A DNA stretch of 64,000 bases from Bifidobacterium miconis (GTDB taxonomy: Bacteria; Actinomycetota; Actinomycetes; Actinomycetales; Bifidobacteriaceae), in NCBI RefSeq assembly GCF_019331735.1, contig NZ_JAHBBH010000007.1:1-64000 (forward strand), written 5' to 3'. Of the stretch, positions 18,617-28,018 are shown one piece after another. Under the pieces are notes generated by a model. The model worked only from the letters and a program-made list of their open reading frames with translations, did no database searches and was not told the origin of the DNA. Every line of letters begins with the position of its first letter. Positions within the stretch are counted from its first letter, which is position 1. A program made the position numbers and the translations under genes.

Positions 18617-21600
18617 TCACAGGCCGTACCACGCGATGCCTTCGGCTCGCCAGCCGCGATGAGCAGACGCGATCACGTCGTACTCGTGCTTGCTGGTCGT
18701 GTACAGATGTTCCCCATTGGAAGGGTTATATGCACGATACACCGTGGTCTGTCCATCGCTCGGCTGATACCAGGCGACACCTTCCGCCTGCCAGCCGTGG
18801 CGGGTGGTCAGGATCGTGTACTCGTTCTTGTCGGCGGTCCAGTGGTGGTTGCTGTCGTTCGGGTTGTACACGCGGTAGACCGGGGTGCCCGCGGACGCCT
18901 GCTTGAACGAGACGCCCTCGTAGTTCCAGCCGCGCTTGGCCAGCACGTCCTTCTCATGCGAGTTGGCCGTGTAGTGATGCAGACCGGAACGCGGGTTGTA
19001 CAGACGGTACACCGGCACGGCCTTCGCCGCCGGCTTGCCGTCGCCATCGGACGGCTTGTCCGTGTCGGAGCCCGGCTTGTCGGCATCGTCTCCGTCGCCC
19101 GGCTTGGCGTTGTCGTCGGCATCACCGGAGCCCGGCTTGTCCGGTTCCGGCTCCGGCGACGGCGTCGGCTCGGCCGCGACTTTCTTGAGCACGGTCGTCG
19201 ACAGCGCCCCAACATGCGCACCGTCCGCGCCGACCGTCACCGTAGCGCCGCCGTCCAACGTCACCTTGCCGTCGGCCGCGAGCGTCGTGTACGAGCCGGC
19301 AGGAACGCCCGCGACGGAAACCGCCGTGTCGTTCGCGTTGAACGCGACCACGTACGTGTCGTCGCCGTCGGTCAGCCGGTACGCGACCACGCCGTCGGGC
19401 TGCTGCAGCACGGTCATCTGCGACGCGATGTCCTTGTACGACGACAGGTGCAGCGCGGCGATCGACTTGCGCAGCTTGATCAGTCCCTGCACGTACGCGA
19501 CGGAGTCGGACTGCTCAACCACGCGGTTCCAGTCGATCGCGTTGACCGCATCGCCCGCGTTGTAGCTGTTGCCGTTGCCGCCCTTGGTGCGCAGGAATTC
19601 CTGGCCGAACTGCATGTCGGTGATGCCTTGCGACAGGAAGATCAGCGAGTCGGCGAGCTTGGCACGCGCCACCCGCACCGCCTCGGAATCACCCGGCGCG
19701 CTCTTGACGAGCTTGTCGTACAGCGTGAGGTTGTCGTGGATTTCGACGTACTGCACGACCTGGTCGGCGCCCGCGTACGCGGTGTCGGAAGACCCGTTGT
19801 TGCAGTGGCCGCTGTCGTCGATGCCCTCGCGCTTGTTGTCGCAGCCGAGCACGTTGGTCGCGATGAGGTTCTCCTTACCAGCCTTGCCGGTCACGAAGCC
19901 GGTGTCCTCGTCGGAGAACACGCTGCCCTTGATCGCGTCGCGCAGCGAATCGTTGAAGAACGCCACGCCCGGCACCTTGCCGGCGTTGGGCTGCGTCGTC
20001 TCCTGATCACCGATCGCGTCGGTCATGTCCCAGCCCTCGCCGATGACGAGGATGCCCGGGTCGATCTTGTCGAGCGCCGCACGCACCTGCTTCATGGTGG
20101 TCTGGTCGATCAGGCCCATGAGGTCGAAGCGGAAGCCGTCGACGTTGTACTCCTTCGCCCAGTACGTGACCGAGTCGACGATGTACTTGCGGGCCATCGC
20201 GCGTTCGGAGGCCACGTCGTTGCCGCAGCCGGAGCCGTTGGTCAGGTTGCCGTTCGTGTCGTAGCGGAAGTAGTAGCCGGGGACGGTCTTGCCGAAGGCG
20301 TGCGTGGAGGCGTTGTACACGTGGTTGTACACCACGTCCATCACCACGTACAGGCCGTTGTCGTGCAGCCCCTTGACCATTTGCTTCATTTCGGTCACGC
20401 GCGCGGCCGGATCGTTCGGGTTCGAAGAGTAGGAACCTTCCGGCACGTTGTAGTTGACCGGGTCGTAGCCCCAGTTCTGCGCGCCGCTCGCGCCGTAGCT
20501 CAGGTCGCCGGTCTCGTCGACGGAACCGTAGTCGTAGACGGGCATGATCTGCACGTGCGTCACGCCGAGCGACTTGAGATAGTCGATGCCGGTGGACGCC
20601 GCGCCCTTCTTGCCGTCGACGGTGGTGCCCTCTTCGACGAAGCCGAGGTACTTGCCGCGCTTGTCGGCGGAGACGCCGGAGGTCGGCGAGATCGTCATGT
20701 CGCGAACGTTCGCTTCGGTGACGATCGCGTCGGTCGGCTTGCTGAACGACTTCATGCGCTTGCCCGCATCGCCCTTCTCGGCTTCGGACAGCACGACGGA
20801 ACGCTCGCCGTTCGCCACGGCGGCCGTCGCGTACGGGTCGGGGGACGTGTTGACCGTGCCGTCGGCGAACGTCAGCTCGTAGTCGTACGCGCGATCCTTG
20901 AGATCGCCCTTGACCGCGAACGTCCACACGCCCTTGTCGCCGGACTTGTCGAGCGTGACGCTGTCGGCGAGCGCGGCCTGCGGATCGGTCGCGGATGCGT
21001 ACGTGCGCAGCGTGACCTTGGTCGCGGTCGGCGCCCACAGCTTGAACGTCGTCTGTTCGGCCGTGTAGTTCGCGCCGAGGTCGTCGCCGTCGTACGCGTA
21101 CTTCTTGTCGAACGCGTCGGAGCGCACGACCGCGCCGAGCGCGACGTTTTGCGTGCCGTAGCCGTCGACGCTCACCTGGTACGGCTTGGTCACGTCGAGC
21201 TCGCCTTGGACGGTGATGGTCAGCGTGTTGCCGTCGGCCTTGACGTCCTTGACGTCGGCGCCGTCGACGCTCACCTTGGAGGCGAGGTCGTCGGAGGAGA
21301 TGGACTTGTTGAGCTTGGCGGTGATGGTCGTGAAGTCGCTCATCTGCGCGGAGACGATCGTGCCCTTGGCGTCGTACAGCGTGCCGTTGGTGTAGACCGT
21401 CGGGTCGCCCTGCACGAGCCAGATTTCGGCGTTGGCCGTGCCGTCGTCGTTCATGGTGATCGCGGACTGCGGGATGGTGCGATTGTCGTCGTTCGGGTCC
21501 TTGGCCTCCCAGCCGTCGCCGCCGTAGCGCACGATGAACTGCGGTACGCTCATGCCGCCGCCGTTGAGCGTGTACTTGGCGGTCAGGCCGTAGTCGTCGT

Positions 21601-23989
21601 GCCCGGTGAACGGGTGGGCGGCGCCGTTGACGCCGTCGGCCCATCCCCAGATGTCCCATGCCTTCATGCCGTCCTCGCTCGTGTAGTCGTCGGCGAGACG
21701 ATGGTAGTGGATGGTCACGTTGATCGTGTCGGCGGTCTTCTTGTAGCCTTCCGGAGCCGCCGTGAGCGTCTCGTCGGGCTTGGATCCGTCGACCCAGATT
21801 TCCGCGGTGCCGGTGGAGCCGTCGATGAGACGGTCGCCGCCGACCTTGTCCCAGCCTTCGGTGGTGACGATCACGCCGATCTTGCCGGCCTCGTACGCGC
21901 CGTCGATGGTGGTTTCGAACACCTTGCCGTAGGAGTCCTCGCCGGTGAACGCGTGCCAGCCGGCCGCGAGCGACTTGCCGTCCTTGTCGGTACCCCACAT
22001 GTATACGCCTCGATCGGCGACCTTGTCGCCCTCGGCGGCCTTGTAGTGCACCACCACCTTAGTCTTGGGCTGATACTGCTGCACGCCCGAGGGCACGCCC
22101 GCGCTGGCCTCGTGGTCCGCGACGGCCGTCCAGTGGCCCTGCGCGGTGTAGTTGCCGCCGCCGTTCGGGTTGTCCCAGTTGGAGCCGCCGTCGGTGAATA
22201 CGTATTCAAACGACTGGCCCTTCGGGTCGACCGTGAACTTGACCCAGCCGTTGCCGGCGTCGGCCATAAGCTCGTGGCCCTGTTCGGCCCAGTTATTGAT
22301 GCCGTAATGCAGGTACGCCTGCTTCCAGCCGTCGGGGAGCTTGTAGTAGATCGTACGGCTTGTGTCGGTCGCGGCCTTCGCGGCCTCGTCGTTGACGGTC
22401 AGGTCGGGGTCGGACGGATCGGACTTCGCGGTGCCGGTCCAGCTGTCCTTGGTCGCGCCCGCGTAGATCGCGATGGCCGAGTTCTTGGCGAGCGTCGCGT
22501 CGAACGTGCCGTCGTCCTTCACGGTGACGGTCTGCGAGCAGTCGCCGGTCGCGTACACGTTGCAGTATTCGCCGGCCGGCAGCGACGTCGTGAACGTCTG
22601 CTTGGAGTCCTTGGCGCTGTTGTTGAGCGCGAGGTAGCCGACGTTGCCGCGGCCGAAGCCGAGGACGTTGCTGTCGTACGCCTTCCAGTCGGTGACCGCG
22701 GTGCCGTTGACCGCGTTGTGGAAGCCGATCATGCCGCGGATCGCGGTCCAGCGTTCGGCGCACTGCCATGTGCCAGGCGTCATCTTGCCGTCGGTCGGGC
22801 AGGTCATGTCGGGCACGCTGGTCGCGGTCGCGCCGGGCGCGCCGTCGTCGTTGTTGTCGAAGTAGTAGCCGGAGTAGATGTGCGGCTGGCCGTAGTCGTA
22901 CGCGAGCATGAACGCGTTCGCGAGCAGGTACTTCGAGCCCTTCTTGTACGTGATGGCGGACGAGTTGCGTTCGGTGTCCCAGTTGGTCACCCACACGGCC
23001 GCCTGATCGGAGGTCAGCCAGCCGTTGCCGCCGATCTTGCCGAGTCCCTTGGATTCGCTGGTGATGTCGGACGCGAACGCGGCGGACAGATGCGCGTTGT
23101 AGTTGAATTCGGAGACCTTGCCGTTGCCGACGTAGTTGATCGGCTGGATCGCGGCGGCCTCGCTCGCGTTGCCGATGACCTCCTGCTCGAAGAAGATGCT
23201 GTCGGCGTCGCGGCCGGACTTTTCGGCCAGCTTGGCCTTGATGGCGGCCACGTCGGCGGCGGCGATGTGCTTGACCGCGTCGACGCGGAAGCCGTAGACG
23301 CCGAGCTGCAGCAGACGGTTCATGTAGTCGGCGAGCTTGTCCTGCACGTATTCCTGGCTGGTGTCGAGGTCCTGCAGGCCGGTCAGGCGGCAGTTCTGGA
23401 CTTCGTCGGCGTTGGTGTAGTCGCCGATGTTCTTGTCGCAGTCGTGGAAGTTCTCTTTGGTGTACGGGATCGCGGGGAAGTCGCCGTTCGAGTCGAACTT
23501 GCTGCCGGCCACGCCGGTGCCCTCGGTGCGGTCGACGCCCGTGGTGTGGTTGATGACCGCGTCGGCGATGATCTGGACGCCGGCCGCGTTGCACACCTTG
23601 ATCATGTTCTTGAGTTCGGCCTCGGTGCCCAGCTTGGAGTCGAACTTGTAGCTCACCGGCTGATACGAGGTCCACCATTCGGTGCCCTGGATGGTTTCGA
23701 GCGGCGGGGATATCTGCACGTAGCCCACGCCTTCGGGGCCGTAGACCTCGGTGCATTCCTTGGCCACGGAGTTCCAGTTGGTCTGGAACGCGATGGCGAT
23801 GACGTCCTTTGCGCCGGCTTGCGCGGAGGCCGTTGCGGTGCCGTTGGCCGATTGGGTCGCGGTCGCGCCGTCCGTCTGCTGCGCATGCGCCGTCGCCGGC
23901 AGCGCGGTCAGCCCGGCCGCGGTCATCGCGAATGCGATGCCGGTCGCGGCCACGCGTCTGGCGAACGAACTGAATTGTCGTACGACCAT
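18617..23989 (-). CDS. apuB: Secreted bifunctional amylopullulanase
   Basis: A 1790-residue exported enzyme degrading starch, glycogen and pullulan outside the cell. Residues 1-37 are a signal peptide (cut near AHA-QQ). The first GH13 alpha-amylase domain (~45-500) has DAVINH, nucleophile D237 (GFRVDAVKH), acid/base E270 (FEQEVIG) and D338 (NWDTERN). Starch-binding modules follow: a CBM25-like one at ~545-640 and two CBM41/PUD-like ones at ~655-860, then a CBM48-like module. The second catalytic domain is a type I pullulanase with NWGYDP, D1289 (GFRFDLMG), E1318 (VIGEGWD) and D1419 (EIHDN). The C-terminus (~1655-1790) holds three repeats of the YR(L/V/A)YNP...HHYT type (DUF5648-like), with no LPXTG sorting signal. 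The order matches B. breve ApuB. The promoter region shared with the divergent LacI gene contains regulator boxes. Confidence 0.95.
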   Translation of the reverse strand: MVVRQFSSFARRVAATGIAFAMTAAGLTALPATAHAQQTDGATATQSANGTATASAQAGAKDVIAIAFQTNWNSVAKECTEVYGPEGVGYVQISPPLETIQGTEWWTSYQPVSYKFDSKLGTEAELKNMIKVCNAAGVQIIADAVINHTTGVDRTEGTGVAGSKFDSNGDFPAIPYTKENFHDCDKNIGDYTNADEVQNCRLTGLQDLDTSQEYVQDKLADYMNRLLQLGVYGFRVDAVKHIAAADVAAIKAKLAEKSGRDADSIFFEQEVIGNASEAAAIQPINYVGNGKVSEFNYNAHLSAAFASDITSESKGLGKIGGNGWLTSDQAAVWVTNWDTERNSSAITYKKGSKYLLANAFMLAYDYGQPHIYSGYYFDNNDDGAPGATATSVPDMTCPTDGKMTPGTWQCAERWTAIRGMIGFHNAVNGTAVTDWKAYDSNVLGFGRGNVGYLALNNSAKDSKQTFTTSLPAGEYCNVYATGDCSQTVTVKDDGTFDATLAKNSAIAIYAGATKDSWTGTAKSDPSDPDLTVNDEAAKAATDTSRTIYYKLPDGWKQAYLHYGINNWAEQGHELMADAGNGWVKFTVDPKGQSFEYVFTDGGSNWDNPNGGGNYTAQGHWTAVADHEASAGVPSGVQQYQPKTKVVVHYKAAEGDKVADRGVYMWGTDKDGKSLAAGWHAFTGEDSYGKVFETTIDGAYEAGKIGVIVTTEGWDKVGGDRLIDGSTGTAEIWVDGSKPDETLTAAPEGYKKTADTINVTIHYHRLADDYTSEDGMKAWDIWGWADGVNGAAHPFTGHDDYGLTAKYTLNGGGMSVPQFIVRYGGDGWEAKDPNDDNRTIPQSAITMNDDGTANAEIWLVQGDPTVYTNGTLYDAKGTIVSAQMSDFTTITAKLNKSISSDDLASKVSVDGADVKDVKADGNTLTITVQGELDVTKPYQVSVDGYGTQNVALGAVVRSDAFDKKYAYDGDDLGANYTAEQTTFKLWAPTATKVTLRTYASATDPQAALADSVTLDKSGDKGVWTFAVKGDLKDRAYDYELTFADGTVNTSPDPYATAAVANGERSVVLSEAEKGDAGKRMKSFSKPTDAIVTEANVRDMTISPTSGVSADKRGKYLGFVEEGTTVDGKKGAASTGIDYLKSLGVTHVQIMPVYDYGSVDETGDLSYGASGAQNWGYDPVNYNVPEGSYSSNPNDPAARVTEMKQMVKGLHDNGLYVVMDVVYNHVYNASTHAFGKTVPGYYFRYDTNGNLTNGSGCGNDVASERAMARKYIVDSVTYWAKEYNVDGFRFDLMGLIDQTTMKQVRAALDKIDPGILVIGEGWDMTDAIGDQETTQPNAGKVPGVAFFNDSLRDAIKGSVFSDEDTGFVTGKAGKENLIATNVLGCDNKREGIDDSGHCNNGSSDTAYAGADQVVQYVEIHDNLTLYDKLVKSAPGDSEAVRVARAKLADSLIFLSQGITDMQFGQEFLRTKGGNGNSYNAGDAVNAIDWNRVVEQSDSVAYVQGLIKLRKSIAALHLSSYKDIASQMTVLQQPDGVVAYRLTDGDDTYVVAFNANDTAVSVAGVPAGSYTTLAADGKVTLDGGATVTVGADGAHVGALSTTVLKKVAAEPTPSPEPEPDKPGSGDADDNAKPGDGDDADKPGSDTDKPSDGDGKPAAKAVPVYRLYNPRSGLHHYTANSHEKDVLAKRGWNYEGVSFKQASAGTPVYRVYNPNDSNHHWTADKNEYTILTTRHGWQAEGVAWYQPSDGQTTVYRAYNPSNGEHLYTTSKHEYDVIASAHRGWRAEGIAWYGL

Positions 23990-24051
23990 GTGTGTCCTTT
24001 CACTCTCGCCCTTGAGCTCGCTGAGTTTTTGCCGTCATTGAGCACTGTTTT

Positions 24052-24068
24052 GACAACGTATGCGTAAG
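24052..24068. promoter_or_regulatory. MalR-like operator upstream of the amylopullulanase gene
   Basis: On the minus strand this reads CTTACGCATACGTTGTC, sharing GCATACGTTG with boxes upstream of malR, malE and the alpha-glucosidase gene. It lies about 60 bp from the apuB start, within the likely promoter (24 kb region of 394 bp between divergent genes, otherwise empty). Confidence 0.5.
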
Positions 24069-24290
24069 TGACAACAGAGAAGCCAGCGTTGTCATCGCAA
24101 CTTCTTGCTTACGTTCGCATTGCGCGGTCGATCTCAGGATAGCACGGCGCCGACGCGCGCGGCAACGGCGTTCCGAGGCCCGCGAACCAACTTGCAGAGC
24201 CGCGCAATCGCCGCAACAGCGCGCTTCCCGCGACATCATGCGGTTCGCCGACAAAAATCCGCGCACAAAAATCACGAGACTGCAACCAAT

Positions 24291-24306
24291 CTGCCAACGT
24301 ATGCAG
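24291..24306. promoter_or_regulatory. MalR-like operator upstream of the LacI regulator gene
   Basis: CTGCCAACGTATGCAG, a near palindrome (reverse: CTGCATACGTTGGCAG), lies about 80 bp before the regulator start and fits autoregulation. Confidence 0.6.
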
Positions 24307-24383
24307 TATGATGGAAATCAATTTTGCAGTTGGAAAGCACTGTTGCCGCCCAAGCGGACACGCTCGTCACACGAAGGAGCACC

Positions 24384-25415
24384 ATGGCCCAATCAGACAT
24401 CTACGACGTCGCCAAGGAGGCGGGGGTCTCCATCTCCACCGTTTCGCGCGCGTTCACGCGCCCGGAGCTGGTGTCCATCAAAACCCGCCGCAAGGTCCTC
24501 GAAATCGCGGACCGTCTCGACTTCAACATCTCCCGCTCCGCCACCGCACTCAAGTCCGGCCAGACGTATCGCGTGGCGCTGCTCATGAACGAGGAGATCA
24601 CCAGCTGGTTCAACACGCAGGTCTTCGCCGGCATCGAATCGGTCATGCACCCGGACAGCTACGACATCTCCCTGTTCCAGCACATCGACACCGCGCAGAA
24701 CCGGCATGAGTTCTTCACCGAGCTGCCGGTGCGCCGCAACGTCGATGCGATCTTCGTCGCGTCGTTTGCCATCGACCCGCACGAGGTCGACCAGCTCAAG
24801 CGCCTCAAGGTGCCGATCATCGGCATCAACACGCCTTCGGTGGACGGCTTCGACGCCACCATCAGCATCGACGACGAAAAAGGCATGTACAAGGCCACGC
24901 AGCACCTCATCAACCTCGGCCACAAGCACATCGTGTACCCGTGCTCCGAGGCCGTCGCCACGATGGACTCCTCGATCGACGCCCGCACGCGCGGCTTCAT
25001 CAACGCCTGCAAGGACGCCGAACGCAAGCGCGACGACCTCAACTGGGAGGTGCTCTCCGTGCCGCGCGGTCCGGCGTTCGTCGATTCCGCGCTGTCCGCG
25101 CTGCTCTCGCTCGACGAGTTCCCGGACGCGATCTGCTGCCAGATGGACATGATGGCAATCCCGCTCGTGCTCAAGCTCGAACGCTACGGCCATCGCACGC
25201 CGCGCGACTATTCGATCATCGGCTTCGACGACAGCCCGTACGCCGACACGATCAACCTGACCACCATGCGCCAGGACCCGTACGCGATGGGCCGCGCCGC
25301 CGCGAACAAGGCGATCAAGCTCATCAACGGCAAAGAGCTCGACAACCCGTTCGAAACGGTCGAAGCCCAGCTCATCCCCCGCGGCACCGACGCCCCCTTC
25401 GAGCTGGACGACTGA
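24384..25415 (+). CDS. LacI-family regulator of maltose/starch genes (MalR-like)
   Basis: A 343-residue LacI/GalR regulator, started at MAQSDIYDVAKEAG, which follows GAAGGAGCACC; the frame extends 20 codons upstream without a ribosome binding site. The helix-turn-helix is IYDVAKEAGVSISTVSRAFTRPELVS, with hinge-helix DRLDFNISRSATALKSG, then the ligand-binding domain (IIGINTPSVDGF; YSIIGFDDSPYAD). It is divergent from the amylopullulanase gene and at one end of the alpha-glucan island. Boxes of the same sequence upstream of itself, the ABC system, the alpha-glucosidase and the glucanotransferase make it the probable regulator, responding to maltose or maltodextrin. Assignment to MalR is by context. 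Confidence 0.88.
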   Translation: MAQSDIYDVAKEAGVSISTVSRAFTRPELVSIKTRRKVLEIADRLDFNISRSATALKSGQTYRVALLMNEEITSWFNTQVFAGIESVMHPDSYDISLFQHIDTAQNRHEFFTELPVRRNVDAIFVASFAIDPHEVDQLKRLKVPIIGINTPSVDGFDATISIDDEKGMYKATQHLINLGHKHIVYPCSEAVATMDSSIDARTRGFINACKDAERKRDDLNWEVLSVPRGPAFVDSALSALLSLDEFPDAICCQMDMMAIPLVLKLERYGHRTPRDYSIIGFDDSPYADTINLTTMRQDPYAMGRAAANKAIKLINGKELDNPFETVEAQLIPRGTDAPFELDD

Positions 25416-25661
25416 CCGCTTCCAGCAACAACGCAAACGGGGGGCTTGCGACGGAAATCATCCGCCGCAAGCCCCCCGTTTTTGAGCTCTTCGCATTGTG
25501 GTGGCGTGCATGTACTGGCACATCCGTCGTATCGGAATCCGTCGTATCGGAACCTGCCGTATCGGAATCGCACGATAGCGCGATACCAACACAACAGATC
25601 AGTCAAATTGCGATTCGGCTGCGAGACATGGAACCCCACCACGTGCCGTCGTCCGGCTGAT

Positions 25662-25944
25662 GTACCGCGTATGCCCACGATGAATCCAACGAACGCCAAG
25701 AGGTCCCGGACCGGAAATGCCAGTGTGGGCATGGACGGGATAATACCGGTGGCCCGAGCCTGTCCTATCGACGGGCGAATTCCAATCGTGGGCATAGACC
25801 GACCATTACCGTCCACCAGTCGTGGGTATAGACGGGCTATTTGCTGGATCGTGGGCATAGACGGTATACGAACAGGCCCATTCCAGTCCGTTCATGTACC
25901 GTCTATGCCCACGAATCCCGACAGTGTACCGTCTATACCCACAA
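25662..25944. repeat. Cluster A of the GTGGGCATAGACGG repeat
   Basis: In the 665-bp gap after the regulator gene, seven copies of a unit with consensus TCGTGGGCATAGACGGTAC occur in both orientations (near 25662, 25723, 25784, 25820, 25849, 25895 and 25925), 30-60 bp apart. Opposed neighbours such as 25849 and 25895 form 18-bp stems. Short ORFs across them only read the repeat (for example SMPTIGI) and lack ribosome binding sites. A second cluster lies near 36.5-36.9 kb. The first 240 bases of the gap also contain three direct copies of CGTATCGGAA(T/C)C near 25525-25570. No gene is seen. Confidence 0.75.
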
Positions 25945-26080
25945 CACGGCCGATGTTCTCGGCGTCGGGCCTTTTCACCGGTTCACCACCGGCAACGGCC
26001 CACCATCCATATCAATGGGATTGCAGCCCGCAGGTTCCTATAGGCCCTTATAGGCCGTCCCAGGCCATCAGGCCAGATCG

Positions 26081-26866
26081 TCAGACCATCAGGGCGCCCA
26101 GCAGCAGCATGGCCGGGTAGAGCGCGTAGAACACCCACTTGGCCCACGGGCGCGCATAGCCGAGACGGTCGTTGCGGTAGTGCAGGAACGCGACGCCGAT
26201 GCCCGGCGTGATGCAGGAGACCGCGCCGAGCAGGCCGGCGGTGAACATCATCGTGTTCTCGTGCCGGTTCAGGAAGTAGAACACCATCACGAACGCGAGC
26301 GTGACCACGCCCGTGTACATCACCTGCTGGCTCACGCCGATGCGCAACAGCAGGTTCCACAGCACGCCAGCCACGATCACCAGCACGGTGAGTGTCCAAC
26401 GCGCAGCGCCCGCGTACCTGCGCCCAATCCAATCGACCGCGACGAGCACGATGTACGCGAACACGAGCCCCCACATCGGATTGTGCGTGCGTGCATCGAA
26501 CCACTGCCCGGTCATGATCTTGTCGTACGGCAGGCCGGCCACAGACGCGGCGACGAACAGCTGCGCCCAGTAACGCCAACGGTTGCGCGTGTGCCGCCAG
26601 CCGTCGAACAGCAGCCACGCGTAGATCGGCACGGCGCACCACGACGCGATCTCGCACACGACGGCCACGGTGAGCGCGGTCATGTTGTCGGCCGTGGGCG
26701 CGCCGAAGATCAGCGGCACGAGCGTGACAGACGCGACCGACAGAGCCATGAACACCGCGCCGATCACCTTGAGCCGAAACGCGCTCAGTCCCCCGCGCCG
26801 GCGCCCGCCCGCGTCCGCGCCACGCTCCGCGGTCTTGCGAACCTTCGCCATCTCGATCTCGTTCAT
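26081..26866 (-). CDS. TraX-like integral membrane protein
   Basis: A 261-residue membrane protein with about eight hydrophobic helices, beginning at MNEIEMAKVRK after ACGGAGTGACC. The sequence FRLKVIGAVFMALSV near the start, YDKIMTGQWFDARTHNPM in the middle and the C-terminal LHYRNDRLGYARPWAKWVFYALYPAMLLLGAL are typical of the TraX family, named after the F-pilin acetyltransferase but widespread as chromosomal proteins. The family is predicted to acetylate surface structures. No conjugation genes are nearby, so the role is unknown. It stands alone between repeat cluster A and a HAD gene. Confidence 0.85.
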   Translation of the reverse strand: MNEIEMAKVRKTAERGADAGGRRRGGLSAFRLKVIGAVFMALSVASVTLVPLIFGAPTADNMTALTVAVVCEIASWCAVPIYAWLLFDGWRHTRNRWRYWAQLFVAASVAGLPYDKIMTGQWFDARTHNPMWGLVFAYIVLVAVDWIGRRYAGAARWTLTVLVIVAGVLWNLLLRIGVSQQVMYTGVVTLAFVMVFYFLNRHENTMMFTAGLLGAVSCITPGIGVAFLHYRNDRLGYARPWAKWVFYALYPAMLLLGALMV

Positions 26867-26928
26867 GGTCACTCCGTTTCTGCTTCTTGACACCGTGCCC
26901 GGCCTGAGCCGCTTGCCCTTATTGTCCT

Positions 26929-26972
26929 AGCTCCCCTTGTCAGGAAGCCGTCACACAGTGACTGAGGGGGCA
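26929..26972. repeat. CCCCTCAG/AGCTCCCC dispersed element, partial copy
   Basis: AGCTCCCCTTGTCAGGAAGC followed by the inner hairpin GTCA-CACAG-TGAC and CTGAGGGGG. The outer stem is damaged compared with other copies. Confidence 0.5.
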
Positions 26973-27108
26973 TCATAACCCACCACCAAGTCCGGCAAAA
27001 TAGCAGCCGGAAAAACAACCAGTGGCCGCCCGCCAAGCGCGCAACCGCCCTGTCCGACAACGTTTGCGCCGGCACATCTTCCCCGGCCCGGTCCAGCCGG
27101 ACGCCGAA

Positions 27109-27903
27109 TCACAGGCCAAGGAATCGCTGAACCCCGGCATAGTCGGCGCCGGTCAGCGACAGCACGGCCGACTCGCACACGGCCGGATCGTCGGCCGGGG
27201 AAATCTCGGTGCGCAGATACACGCCGTCGATGCCCGCCGAACGCGCGCCGTCGATGTCGCAGCGCACGTCGTTGCCGACCATGAGCACGCGATTCGCCGC
27301 GAGACCCTCGGCCGCGAGCGCGCGGCGGAAGATCTCGGCTCCCGGCTTGCGCACGCCCTCGTCGCTGGAGATGACGATGCGGTCGAGCGCCGCGTCCAGG
27401 CCGAGCAGAGCAAGTTCCGGCCGCGTGTAGCAGGCCTGCGCGTTGCTGACGAGGACAACGCGCAGCCCCGCTTCGTGCAGCGCCCGCAGGAACTCCAACG
27501 CTCCCGGATACAGGCGCAGCAGGCTCGTGCTCCCCCGCCGGAACGTCCACGCGAGCGCGCGGGATGCGGCGACGCGATCGTTTGCATCGTCTCGACCGTC
27601 ATCACGACCGTCACCGAGATCGGTGCCGTCCAGCAGCGCGGCATACGCGGGCAGCAGGTCGGGCTCGGCCCATTCGCCTCGTTCGGCGCGAGCCGCGTCG
27701 ATGAGCGGCCGCGCGGCCGCATCGAACCGCGCGCGCAGACCGGCGTTGCGATCGTCACGATCATCACCGCGACCGTCGTCGTACGCAATGCCGTATCCGG
27801 CGAGCGCGTCCCGCAGCGCATCCCATGCCGCGTCGGACGATTCATCCGTGCGGATGTCGATCAGCGTGCCGTACAGATCGAAGAACACGGCGTCGTAACG
27901 CAT
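27109..27903 (-). CDS. HAD-superfamily hydrolase
   Basis: A 264-residue HAD hydrolase (start MRYDAVFFDLYGTLID, eight bases after GGAAAGG). Motif I FFDLYGTLID has the nucleophile aspartate but Tyr-Gly in the usual Asp-Gly position: the second catalytic Asp (general acid, DxD) is still present at D-L-Y only once, so the pattern is DxYGT as in haloacid dehalogenase-like members. Motif II is VVLVSNAQ, the lysine is in SDEGVRKPGAEIF, and motif IV is VLMVGNDVRCDIDGAR. An Asp/Arg-rich insertion (GRGDDRDDRN, GDGRDDGRDDAND) lies in the cap. The substrate is unknown. It lies downstream of the pulA gene on the same strand, with a gap of about 115 bp. Confidence 0.83.
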   Translation of the reverse strand: MRYDAVFFDLYGTLIDIRTDESSDAAWDALRDALAGYGIAYDDGRGDDRDDRNAGLRARFDAAARPLIDAARAERGEWAEPDLLPAYAALLDGTDLGDGRDDGRDDANDRVAASRALAWTFRRGSTSLLRLYPGALEFLRALHEAGLRVVLVSNAQACYTRPELALLGLDAALDRIVISSDEGVRKPGAEIFRRALAAEGLAANRVLMVGNDVRCDIDGARSAGIDGVYLRTEISPADDPAVCESAVLSLTGADYAGVQRFLGL

Positions 27904-28018
27904 CGTCATATCCTTTCCTCAAGGCCGCGGAGAACGTACGCACCGCGACCGACATCATCGTGTGGCACCTTGCGCCCCACACCGCGTCACGCACACCGAA
28001 CGGCTGTCACGGCAACCG

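Noticed and set aside
18617..18760. An LPXTG sorting signal at the end of the amylopullulanase
   Set aside because: The C-terminus ends in a repeat (RAEGIAWYGL) with no LPXTG, hydrophobic stretch or basic tail.
18500..24067. A plus-strand open frame of about 1855 codons opposite the amylopullulanase gene
   Set aside because: It is the antisense shadow of a real gene with clear catalytic motifs. High GC keeps the opposite frame open; the predicted protein is Val/Arg/His-rich with no known domain. The same applies to long frames opposite the left-edge genes, the GH127 gene, the exporter genes and purA.
25662..25944. CRISPR array suggested by the regular GTGGGCATAGACGG repeats
   Set aside because: Units occur in both orientations with irregular spacing and variable sequence, and no cas genes are nearby.
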